The notes beneath the pieces were generated by a model. That model had not been told where the DNA came from, did no database searches, and saw only the letters and a list, made by a program, of their open reading frames with translations. From positions 1 to 5,608 of the forward strand of contig CAMCIE010000110.1 of NCBI GenBank assembly GCA_945874815.1: a DNA stretch of 5,608 nucleotides, given 5' to 3'. The position numbers and the translations under genes are program-made. Source of the stretch: an uncultured Bacteroidales bacterium (GTDB lineage Bacteria; Bacteroidota; Bacteroidia; Bacteroidales; UBA932). Within the stretch, counting starts at the first letter, position 1. Each line of letters starts with the position of its first letter. This document shows, in pieces, positions 1 through 5,408 of the stretch.

Positions 1-115
1 AGAATGGAATGTATATATTGAGGAAAATCAGTGCGAACAGGACAGAGAATGTGACTGTTCCCGTAATCTGATATTTTCCAAGAAGATAACCTGGAAGCGG
101 TGGAGTTTTCTTCAT
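1..115 (-). CDS. N-terminus of a membrane protein, possibly a membrane-anchored LytTR-family regulator (partial)
   Basis: This is an open frame reading off the left edge. Its ATG at 115-113 encodes 38 visible residues, starting MKKTPPLPGYLLGKYQ. A short polar, proline-containing head is followed from about residue 19 by a hydrophobic stretch (TVTFSVLFALIFLNIYIPF) that looks like a first transmembrane helix. Start choice is supported by a canonical Bacteroidota promoter just upstream (137-168), which leaves a leader of roughly 15 nt. The layout of a short basic head, then a helix ending in a phrase like FLNIYxPF, recalls Bacteroidota proteins with four N-terminal helices and a C-terminal LytTR DNA-binding domain. 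The DNA-binding part is outside the window, so the family call is an inference from resemblance. It could be another small membrane protein. It is divergent from the fab cluster and a candidate regulator of it. Confidence 0.45.
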   Translation of the reverse strand, partial: MKKTPPLPGYLLGKYQITGTVTFSVLFALIFLNIYIPF

Positions 116-129
116 AATTTAGGTTTTTA

Positions 130-137
130 GCACGTGC
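130..137. promoter_or_regulatory. GCACGTGC palindrome at the predicted transcription start; possible operator
   Basis: GCACGTGC is a perfect 8-bp palindrome. It is flanked by a T run (124-128) on one side and AAAA (138-141) on the other, so the symmetry extends outward with a one-base offset. It sits directly downstream of the minus-strand -7 box and shares its last base, where a bound repressor would block initiation. An operator role is inferred from position and symmetry. An 8-bp palindrome could be chance. Confidence 0.3.
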
Positions 138-168
138 AAAAGTAAATATTTTGCCACAAATAACCAAA
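137..168 (-). promoter_or_regulatory. Canonical Bacteroidota promoter for the left minus-strand gene
   Basis: On the minus strand, TTTG (plus 165-168, read as CAAA) is followed by exactly 20 nt and then TACTTTTG (plus 137-144, read as CAAAAGTA). This matches the Bacteroides-type -33 TTTG / -7 TAnnTTTG consensus at every defined position. Transcription would start near 130, about 15 nt before the ATG at 115. It was identified by pattern only. Confidence 0.6.
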
Positions 169-173
169 AATCA

Positions 174-192
174 CCACCCCGCAGGGGGATGG
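174..192. other. GC-rich inverted repeat in the divergent intergenic region
   Basis: CCACCCC (174-180) can pair with GGGG (184-187) and TGG (190-192) around a GCA loop, with two bases bulged (188-189). It lies upstream of the -33 boxes of both divergent promoters, so neither predicted transcript includes it and attenuation is unlikely. A protein-binding site is possible. The local G/C richness contrasts with the A/T-rich surroundings. Function is unknown. Confidence 0.25.
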
Positions 193-233
193 ATCCGACA
201 TACGCCAATTAAAGCAGCCGCCTGCCACAAACA

Positions 234-265
234 TTTCATTTATTCGGCAGAGCGGTTTAATTTTG
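234..265 (+). promoter_or_regulatory. Predicted promoter of the fab cluster
   Basis: A perfect -7 box, TAATTTTG (258-265), is preceded by TTTC at 234-237, one mismatch from the -33 TTTG, with a 20-nt spacer. Transcription would begin near 270, giving a leader of about 20 nt before the fabH ATG at 290. The in-frame GTG at 275 would then be almost leaderless, which favours the ATG. The imperfect -33 box may mean moderate strength or activator dependence; the latter is inference. Confidence 0.5.
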
Positions 266-289
266 TGAAAATTAGTGGAAAAAATAAAT

Positions 290-1237
290 ATGAAGATTTC
301 AGGAACGGGAAGTGTCCTTCCCAAGAAAGTAGTGACAAATGATATGCTCTCTGAATTCCTTGATACCAGCGATGCATGGATATATCCTCGTACCGGTGTG
401 AAGAGCAGACATGTCATTTCAGATGAGAGATTGGAGGAAATGGCTATCGAAGCAGCCAGGAAGGCTTTGGAAGATGCTTCAATGCAGGCATCTGAACTGG
501 ATTTCATCATTTGTTCCAATGTTGTGAATGAATATATCACGCCTCAGCTGAGCTGTATCATCCAGGGAGGAATCGGGGCGAACTGTCCTTGCATAGATAT
601 CAACTGTGCCTGTGCGGGATTCATCTATGCTCTCCATTTGGCCGAGTCATTCTACAAGGCAGGAAGCGTAAAAAATGTGCTTATAGTATGTGCGGAGGAA
701 CCTACCAGAATGACCGATTGGACAGACAGGCGTACCTGCGTGCTTTTCGGAGACGGCGCAGGTGCTGCGGTCCTCACACCCGGCGACAATATCAAAGGTT
801 TCAGCCTTTCAGCTGCAAGTGCCACGGACAAACTCTACCAGTATCGTACACTTCAGCCTACCCCTTACATCACCAAGCAGGAGCAGGATGTTCCTCTGCA
901 GATGAAAGGACAGGATGTTTTCAAATTTGCAGTGAAGGCTTCCAGCAGCGACATTACCAAAGTCCTCAGGGAACAGGGCGTATCACCGGACGAGGTTGAT
1001 CATTTCCTTCTGCACCAGGCTAACCTTCGTATCATCCAAACGATTGAATCATTCCTGGAGCAGCCTGCGTATAAGTTTCCTGTCAATATTGAAGACCATG
1101 GCAACTCTTCAAGTTCATGTTGCCCGATTTTGCTTGACGAATGTCGCAGGCAGGGCCGGTTCAAACCGGGCGACAAGATTGTCATCAGTGCTTTTGGCGC
1201 CGGTTTTGTCTCCGGGGCGGTTCTGCTTGAGTGGTAA
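290..1237 (+). CDS. fabH: Beta-ketoacyl-ACP synthase III (FabH, KAS III)
   Basis: FabH starts fatty acid chains by condensing an acyl-CoA primer with malonyl-ACP in the cytoplasm. The 315-residue product has the usual family length. The thiolase-fold Cys-His-Asn triad is visible: Cys108 in ACAGF (107-111), His242 in HQANLRI (242-248) and Asn272 in HGNSSSS (270-276). Also present are the N-terminal DTSDAWIYPRTG (25-36), DWTDRRT (143-149), whose first Arg matches a CoA-contacting position in E. coli FabH, FGDGAGA (153-159), and the C-terminal AFGAGF (301-306). ATG 290 is preferred over GTG 275 because of the promoter position and because the protein then starts MKISGTGSVLPKK, as homologues do. 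It is the first gene of the fab cluster, 76 bp before fabK. It carries 11 cysteines, including Cys106 two residues before the nucleophile. DWTDRRTCVLFGDGAG and NEYITPQLSC resemble clostridial FabH from memory. Substrate preference cannot be read. Confidence 0.94.
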   Translation: MKISGTGSVLPKKVVTNDMLSEFLDTSDAWIYPRTGVKSRHVISDERLEEMAIEAARKALEDASMQASELDFIICSNVVNEYITPQLSCIIQGGIGANCPCIDINCACAGFIYALHLAESFYKAGSVKNVLIVCAEEPTRMTDWTDRRTCVLFGDGAGAAVLTPGDNIKGFSLSAASATDKLYQYRTLQPTPYITKQEQDVPLQMKGQDVFKFAVKASSSDITKVLREQGVSPDEVDHFLLHQANLRIIQTIESFLEQPAYKFPVNIEDHGNSSSSCCPILLDECRRQGRFKPGDKIVISAFGAGFVSGAVLLEW

Positions 1238-1261
1238 TGATGCAATGTCAGGAAAAATTAA

Positions 1262-1283
1262 TATATTTGTCAGATTGGCAAAT
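1262..1283 (+). promoter_or_regulatory. fabH-fabK spacer: -7-like box overlapping a small hairpin
   Basis: The 76-bp spacer 1238-1313 holds TATATTTG (1262-1269), a full match to the Bacteroidota -7 consensus, but I find no TTTG at a suitable distance upstream. ATTTGTC (1265-1271) can pair with GGCAAAT (1277-1283), seven pairs including one G-U, around a 5-nt loop. No T-run follows, so it is not an intrinsic terminator. It may be a weak internal promoter or an RNA stability or processing element. Nothing else is seen in this spacer. Confidence 0.25.
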
Positions 1284-1313
1284 CAAGGATAGAAACTAAA
1301 ATAGCATAACAAT

Positions 1314-2261
1314 ATGATAAAAAGCAAGATATGCGAAATGCTAGGAATCAAATATCCGGTATTTCAGGGTGGTATGGCATGGGTGGCAGATGCTTCCCTT
1401 GCCGCTGCAGTTTCAAATGCTGGCGGTCTTGGCCTCATTTCATCCATAAATGCAGGCACAGAGGCTGTCAGGAATGAAATTAGAAAATGTAAGGAATTGA
1501 CTGATAAACCTTTTGGTGTAAATATCATGCTTCAGGCACCTAATGCCGGTGAAATTGCGCAGATGGTCATCGAAGAAGGTGTCAGAATCCTTACAACGGG
1601 AGCAGGCTCACCTGCGCAATATATGCAGGCTTGGAAAGATGCAGGAATCAAGGTGATTCCTGTGGTCGCTTCGGTTGCCCTCGCTCTCAAAATGCAGGCA
1701 GCCGGTGCTGATGCCGTTGTTGCCGAGGGTGCTGAGTCGGGAGGACATGTGGGTGAACTCCACACCATGCCTCTGATTCCGCAGATTGTCGATGCCCTCG
1801 ATATCCCTGTTGTCGCTGCCGGAGGTATTTGTGACGGCAGGGGAGCAGCCGCAGCATTCATGCTCGGAGCAGATGCCATCCAGGTGGGAACTCGTTTCCT
1901 TTCAGCTGAGGAGTGTACAGCGCACGAAGAGTACAAGCAGAAGATACTCAAGGCAACAGACATTTCTACAATCGTCACGGGAAAAACACTCGGCCATCCG
2001 GTCCGTTCGCTCAAGACTCCTTTCTCGAAGTCTTTTGCAAAGATGGAGTCAGACCCTAACGTCACTCCTGAGGAAATCCTTTCATTCGGCACAGGCGCTT
2101 TGCGCAAGGCTGTGAAAGAGGGTGACAGGAACGGAAGTTACATGGCCGGAGAATGTGCAGGAATGGTCAAGAACATAGAGCCGGCACAGGTTATCGTGGA
2201 AGACCTTATCCTTGGCGCAGAAAAAGTAATACGCGAAGCATATTCCAATCTGCTCGCATAA
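1314..2261 (+). CDS. fabK: FMN-dependent enoyl-ACP reductase II (FabK)
   Basis: FabK reduces trans-2-enoyl-ACP to acyl-ACP, the last step of each elongation cycle. It is a flavoprotein unrelated to the short-chain FabI and is insensitive to triclosan. The 315-residue product follows the FabK pattern end to end: YPVFQGGMAWVAD (14-26), SNAGGLGLI (34-42), DKPFGVNIML (64-73), TTGAGSP (94-100), AEGAESGGHVG (137-147), AAGGICDGRGAAAAFMLGAD (168-187) and QVGTRF (190-195). His145 in GGHVG corresponds to the catalytic histidine of Streptococcus pneumoniae FabK. The related nitronate monooxygenases share the TIM-barrel FMN fold, but the close match to FabK, including KTLGHPVRSLK (224-234) and the C-terminal SYMAGECAG (275-283), plus fab neighbours, makes FabK much more likely. 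fabF begins 19 bp downstream, so the two are probably cotranscribed. No Shine-Dalgarno sequence precedes the ATG. Confidence 0.95.
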   Translation: MIKSKICEMLGIKYPVFQGGMAWVADASLAAAVSNAGGLGLISSINAGTEAVRNEIRKCKELTDKPFGVNIMLQAPNAGEIAQMVIEEGVRILTTGAGSPAQYMQAWKDAGIKVIPVVASVALALKMQAAGADAVVAEGAESGGHVGELHTMPLIPQIVDALDIPVVAAGGICDGRGAAAAFMLGADAIQVGTRFLSAEECTAHEEYKQKILKATDISTIVTGKTLGHPVRSLKTPFSKSFAKMESDPNVTPEEILSFGTGALRKAVKEGDRNGSYMAGECAGMVKNIEPAQVIVEDLILGAEKVIREAYSNLLA

Positions 2262-2280
2262 TCATTCTTAACCGACAAAA

Positions 2281-3525
2281 ATGAACAGAAGAGTAGTAGT
2301 TACAGGTACCGGTGTGATCTCCCCGGTCGGAAACAATGTGGAGACATTTTGGAAAAACATCCTTGACGGAGTCTGTGGAATAGACTACATCAAGGCTTTC
2401 CCAACAGAAGATTTGCCGGTGCACATTGCCGGTGAAGTCAAGGATTTCAATCCTGCTGAATTCGGAATAGAGCCTGCATTCGCAAGAAAACAGGATAAAT
2501 ACACCGTTTTTGCAGTTGCGGCCGCATTCCAGGCTATGAAAGAGTCCGGTCTCAACTCATCGGAGGAGGGCGGAAATATCGATGCCTTCAGATTGGGCGT
2601 ATATGTCGGCTCAGGAATCGGAGGATTCTCGACACAGGTGCGCGAGATGGAAAAAATGATGACAGATGGTCCTAAATGGATTTCACCTCTGTTCATCCCT
2701 ACGATGATTGCCAACATCGCTGCCGGAAACATCGCAATCAGACACAATGCATGTGGCCCTTGCGTACCGGTTGTTACAGCCTGCGCAACATCAACCAACG
2801 CAATCGGAGAGGCCTATCGTGCAATCAAGCACGGATATGCCGATGCCATCATCGCAGGTGGTGCCGAAGCTGCCACAATTCCTCTGGGAATCGCCGGATT
2901 TGCAAATGCGAAGGCTCTCTCACGTGCCGAGGATCCGAAATATGCTTCACTGCCTTTCAATAAGAACAGAGGCGGATTCGTGATGGCAGAAGGTGCTGCA
3001 ATGCTCGTGCTCGAGGAATATGAGCATGCCAAGGCAAGGGGCGCAGTCATTCTCGGAGAAATCTGCGGATATGGCAATACTTGTGACGCCCACCATGTCA
3101 CAGCGCCGAGACCGGACGGCAAAACTCAGGCTGCAGCCATTCGCATGGCCCTTGACGAGGCCGGATACACCAGCGACGACGTACTTTATATCAATGCACA
3201 CGGCACAGGAACAGCCCTTAATGACGTATCTGAAACCAAGGCGTTCAAACTGGCCCTCGGCGATGATGCGTACAAGGCGCATATCAGCTCAACCAAGTCA
3301 ATGACCGGTCACATGCTCGGAGCCGCCGGCGCTGTCGAGGCTCTCGCATCTGTATTGGCACTGAGAGACGGTATCGTTCCTCCGACCATCAACCTTGACG
3401 AGCAGGATCCTGAATGTGACCTTAACTATACTCCTGGCAAGCCTGTAAAGGCAGACCTGACAATAGCGATTTCCGATTCTCTGGGCTTCGGAGGACACAA
3501 CGGCTGCATCGCTTTCAGAAAATAA
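2281..3525 (+). CDS. fabF: Beta-ketoacyl-ACP synthase II (FabF, KAS II)
   Basis: FabF elongates acyl-ACP by two carbons through decarboxylative condensation with malonyl-ACP. The 414 residues are the usual FabF length. Catalytic residues are visible: Cys168 in TACATS (166-171), His307 in NAHGTGT (305-311), and Lys339 and His344 in SSTKSMTGHMLGAAG (336-350). The C-terminal gate loop reads DSLGFGGHN (399-407). Its final HN, as I recall, is common in Firmicutes FabF, while E. coli has TN. The N-terminal VVVTGTGVISPVGNN (5-19) is standard. Small departures from the usual family text are FNKNRGGFVMAEG (226-238), where many homologues have an aspartate before GFVM and a glycine before EG, and Ser171, where many have glycine. 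None touches the triad. It starts 19 bp after fabK, with fabZ 88 bp downstream. Its identity is secure; FabF versus FabB specificity is inferred from length and motifs. Confidence 0.95.
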   Translation: MNRRVVVTGTGVISPVGNNVETFWKNILDGVCGIDYIKAFPTEDLPVHIAGEVKDFNPAEFGIEPAFARKQDKYTVFAVAAAFQAMKESGLNSSEEGGNIDAFRLGVYVGSGIGGFSTQVREMEKMMTDGPKWISPLFIPTMIANIAAGNIAIRHNACGPCVPVVTACATSTNAIGEAYRAIKHGYADAIIAGGAEAATIPLGIAGFANAKALSRAEDPKYASLPFNKNRGGFVMAEGAAMLVLEEYEHAKARGAVILGEICGYGNTCDAHHVTAPRPDGKTQAAAIRMALDEAGYTSDDVLYINAHGTGTALNDVSETKAFKLALGDDAYKAHISSTKSMTGHMLGAAGAVEALASVLALRDGIVPPTINLDEQDPECDLNYTPGKPVKADLTIAISDSLGFGGHNGCIAFRK

Positions 3526-3546
3526 TCGGGCTTACGCAAGTCTGTC

Positions 3547-3571
3547 ATGTCAGGCGAAGTCCAAATGACAT
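3547..3571 (+). other. Inverted repeat in the fabF-fabZ spacer
   Basis: Within the 88-bp spacer 3526-3613, ATGTCAGG (3547-3554) can pair with CC (3561-3562) and TGACAT (3566-3571). This gives eight pairs with a 3-nt bulge and a 6-nt loop. TGTCAT (3543-3548) and ATGACA (3565-3570) offer an alternative pairing. A four-T run follows only 12 nt later (3584-3587), so terminator activity would be weak. A processing or attenuation site within the fab transcript, or an operator, is possible. No good promoter for fabZ is visible. Confidence 0.3.
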
Positions 3572-3613
3572 ATCCGAGACAACTTTTGAAAATACTTCTA
3601 AATTAACTTATAG

Positions 3614-4024
3614 ATGGATAGAGAAGAATTGAAGAATTATCTCCCTCATCGTGAGCCTATGCTCCTTGTTGATGAGATTGACATAGACCAGGACGGAATT
3701 GCCCATGCAAAATACCGTATCAAGGAAGATGAATTTTTCTGCAGGGGACATTTCCCTGGCAATCCGATAGTTCCCGGCGTGATTCAATGTGAAATCATGG
3801 CACAGAGCTGCGCTTTGCTGGTTAAAGATGAAATTCAGGGAAAGACCACCTTGTACAGCAGTATCAACAACGTGCGTTTCAAACATGTTGTAAAGCCGGG
3901 AGACCTTTGCGAAATCACTGCAAAACTGGTCAACAGAAGAGGCCAGATTTTTTTCTGCGAGGCTGTCCTCAAAGTTGACGGCAACCTTTGCTGCAAAGGC
4001 GAACTTTCATTCGCACTTGTTTAG
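3614..4024 (+). CDS. fabZ: 3-hydroxyacyl-ACP dehydratase (FabZ)
   Basis: FabZ removes water from 3-hydroxyacyl-ACP to give trans-2-enoyl-ACP, the substrate of FabK, in the cytoplasm. The 136-residue single hot-dog fold protein has the usual length of this short family. The signature is complete: LPHREPMLLVDEI (10-22), then HFPGNPIVPGVIQCEIMAQ (46-64) with catalytic His46 and Glu60, and NNVRFKHVVKPGD (85-97). The ATG lies in the A/T-rich context TTATAGATG and leaves LPHR at the expected distance from the N-terminus. There is no FabA-type extension, so isomerase activity is not predicted. The version PGVIQCEIMAQSC recalls clostridial FabZ; that is memory, not a search. It is the last gene of the cluster. 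Its stop codon TAG (4022-4024) overlaps the stop of the converging membrane protein gene, and no terminator lies between. Confidence 0.95.
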   Translation: MDREELKNYLPHREPMLLVDEIDIDQDGIAHAKYRIKEDEFFCRGHFPGNPIVPGVIQCEIMAQSCALLVKDEIQGKTTLYSSINNVRFKHVVKPGDLCEITAKLVNRRGQIFFCEAVLKVDGNLCCKGELSFALV

Positions 4025-4449
4025 TTTCGTTTCTTTTTATCGTGGATGGCGTGGTAGGTCTGGACCATCATCTCGTCGAGCATGATGTTCCTGGCCGCCA
4101 TGACATCCAGAAAAGAAGCTACAAGAGGGAAAAGAGCAGTGAAAGAGAACACCATCTCCTTCCTGTGAGTGAAGAAATCAACACCAATCCAGATCTGGAA
4201 GCCCAGCAGCAGAAGTGCCGCTATGATGCAGACTCTCATCTGAAGGAAACGCACCTTGGTGCTGGCAAGAGCTGACACTTGTGCTGTGAACGCCATGATG
4301 TTGAGGATGAGGAAAGGCACTTTCTCACGGTAGGCTATCGAGACATCGGACCCTTCCGGACCGATGATGGTTGCAAAATCACAAAAGAACATAGATGCCA
4401 CAAGGATTGTGGCTATTGAAATGTAAAGTATTTGTATTCTGGTCCACAT
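4021..4449 (-). CDS. Small four-helix membrane protein, DUF4293-like
   Basis: This is a 142-residue hydrophobic protein of unknown function. From ATG 4449 it reads MWTRIQILYISIATILVASM, with probable transmembrane helices at about residues 5-23, 44-63, 72-92 and 99-117, and a charged tail ending KKKRN. The N-terminal RIQxLY phrase, the four helices, the AARNIMLDE segment (118-126) and the overall length match the Bacteroidota DUF4293 family as I remember it. A TTG at 4470 would add seven residues, but it overlaps the predicted -7 box, so ATG 4449 is preferred. It converges with fabZ (shared 4-bp overlap at 4021-4024) and diverges from the phosphorylase gene. It probably has no direct part in fatty acid synthesis. 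Confidence 0.75.
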   Translation of the reverse strand: MWTRIQILYISIATILVASMFFCDFATIIGPEGSDVSIAYREKVPFLILNIMAFTAQVSALASTKVRFLQMRVCIIAALLLLGFQIWIGVDFFTHRKEMVFSFTALFPLVASFLDVMAARNIMLDEMMVQTYHAIHDKKKRN

Positions 4450-4467
4450 TGTTGTAAAAGTTTGCGA

Positions 4468-4499
4468 CAAAAATAGGAAAATTCATAGATAAAAACTAA
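4468..4499 (-). promoter_or_regulatory. Predicted promoter of the DUF4293-like gene
   Basis: On the minus strand TATTTTTG (plus 4468-4475) fully matches the -7 TAnnTTTG consensus. With a 20-nt spacer the -33 position reads TTAG (plus 4496-4499), which keeps only part of TTTG. The predicted transcript would start near 4461, about 12 nt before ATG 4449. The -33 region overlaps the first palindrome of the tandem repeat at 4495-4534, so a protein bound there could control it. Confidence 0.42.
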
Positions 4500-4534
4500 A
4501 TTTAGCATTTGATTACTAAATTTACGATTTATGA
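4495..4534. repeat. Two tandem 20-bp units, each with a TAAATTTA palindrome, abutting the phosphorylase start
   Basis: Unit 1 (4495-4514) and unit 2 (4515-4534) both begin ACTAAATTTA, then differ as GC/CG, then share ATTT, giving 14 identical bases of the first 16. Each contains the palindrome TAAATTTA. In unit 1 it extends to the perfect 10-bp CTAAATTTAG (4496-4505); in unit 2 it is CTAAATTTAC. The centres are 20 bp apart, about two helical turns, so both would face the same side of the DNA. Unit 2 runs into the ATG at 4531. A paired operator for the phosphorylase and the divergent gene is inferred. A/T-rich simple sequence could also produce this by chance. Confidence 0.4.
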
Positions 4535-5403
4535 GAATAGCAGAATCAGAACTGATCATCAACTCGGACGGCTCAGTGTTCCATCTGCATCTGAAACCGG
4601 AGGAACTTGCTGATACCGTGATACTTGTAGGAGATCCCGGACGTGTTGACATGGTCTCCGAATTCTTTCAGGACAAGGAATTCAGACACCAGTCCCGGGA
4701 GTTTGTCTCTGTCACCGGTCATTATAAAGGAAAGAGGATGACGGTGCTATCAACCGGAATAGGAACTGACAATATCGACATCGTGATGAATGAACTGGAT
4801 GCTCTTGCAAATATAGATTTCATCACAAGAGAGCCGAAGGCTCAGAAAAAGTGTCTCAATATCCTCCGCATCGGCACATCCGGTGCCATACAGAAGGATA
4901 TTCCGCTCGGTTCCTTTGTTTTTTCCCATATTTCTGTAGGTTGCGACGGCCTGCTGAACTGGTATGCTGACAGGGACAAGATAGCAATGCCTCAGATAGA
5001 GGAAGCTTTCAAGCAACATACAGGCTGGAACAAACATCTTCCGGATCCTTATTTCGTCAGAGCCGGAAAACGTATGTCGGATTTGTTCCGTGATTGCACC
5101 ATCAAGGGAATGACCATCGCCGCATCAGGTTTCTACGGCCCTCAGGGAAGGGTACTCAGAATGCCGCTTGCAATGCCGGATATGCTCGATACATTCGAGT
5201 CTTTCCGTTTTGGTGAAGAAAGAGTCACCAATTTCGAGATGGAAGGATCGGCAGTCGCGGGAATTGCCGCACATCTGGGCCACAATGCCGGTACAGTATG
5301 CTGCATCATTGCAAACCGTCACATCGGCTCCAGCAACCCGGACTACAAACCACAGGTAAGAAAGCTGGTTGAGTTGTCCCTGGACAAACTGGCTGAATTG
5401 TAA
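4531..5403 (+). CDS. Nucleoside phosphorylase, uridine phosphorylase-like
   Basis: The product should split a nucleoside with phosphate into free base and (deoxy)ribose-1-phosphate, for pyrimidine or purine salvage in the cytoplasm. The 290 residues carry the PNP/UDP family-1 fold: phosphate-binding GDPGR (34-38), STGIGTDN (74-81), RIGTSGAIQ (113-121) with a phosphate-contacting Arg113, FYGPQGR (201-207) and the ribose-binding NFEMEGSA (234-241) with Glu236 and Glu238. E. coli Udp is about 250 residues; the extra length here is an N-terminal lead and inserts around 130-175, typical, as I recall, of a Bacteroidota group. Substrate preference (uridine, or another nucleoside) cannot be fixed by eye. 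The ATG follows a tandem repeat; I found no canonical promoter, only TAGCATTTG (4503-4511), one base longer than a -7 box. It is monocistronic, ending in the terminator at 5409-5438. Confidence 0.88.
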   Translation: MRIAESELIINSDGSVFHLHLKPEELADTVILVGDPGRVDMVSEFFQDKEFRHQSREFVSVTGHYKGKRMTVLSTGIGTDNIDIVMNELDALANIDFITREPKAQKKCLNILRIGTSGAIQKDIPLGSFVFSHISVGCDGLLNWYADRDKIAMPQIEEAFKQHTGWNKHLPDPYFVRAGKRMSDLFRDCTIKGMTIAASGFYGPQGRVLRMPLAMPDMLDTFESFRFGEERVTNFEMEGSAVAGIAAHLGHNAGTVCCIIANRHIGSSNPDYKPQVRKLVELSLDKLAEL

Positions 5404-5408
5404 AAGTT

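Noticed and set aside
275..289. GTG at 275 as the fabH start, adding five residues
   Set aside because: It lies almost at the predicted transcription start, and the extra MEKIN is not part of the usual FabH N-terminus. ATG 290 gives the standard start.
151..342. A 63-codon plus-strand open frame before fabH
   Set aside because: It overlaps the predicted fab promoter and the fabH start in another frame, lacks an upstream promoter and resembles nothing.
1532..2107. A 191-codon minus-strand open frame inside fabK
   Set aside because: It lies fully antisense to a secure gene. Its composition (many Ser, Ala, Pro) is that of a shadow frame, and it has no recognisable motif.
1314..2261. Nitronate monooxygenase instead of FabK
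   Set aside because: The fold is shared, but the whole length follows FabK, including GGHVG with His145 and the C-terminal SYMAGECAG region, and the neighbours are fab genes.
3557..3588. A separate promoter for fabZ with -7 AACTTTTG (3581-3588)
   Set aside because: The first base deviates from the consensus and no TTTG occurs 19-21 nt upstream.
290..4024. A secondary-metabolite (aryl polyene or resorcinol type) cluster
   Set aside because: All four proteins have ordinary FAS II motifs and lengths. No dedicated ACP, adenylation enzyme, acyltransferase, transporter or chain-length factor is present.
4450..4470. TTG at 4470 as the start of the DUF4293-like gene
   Set aside because: It overlaps the predicted -7 box at 4468-4475. 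ATG 4449 gives the family-like N-terminus and a sensible leader.
4495..4534. The tandem repeat as a short CRISPR array
   Set aside because: There are only two units, directly adjacent, without spacers and A/T-rich, and there are no cas genes.
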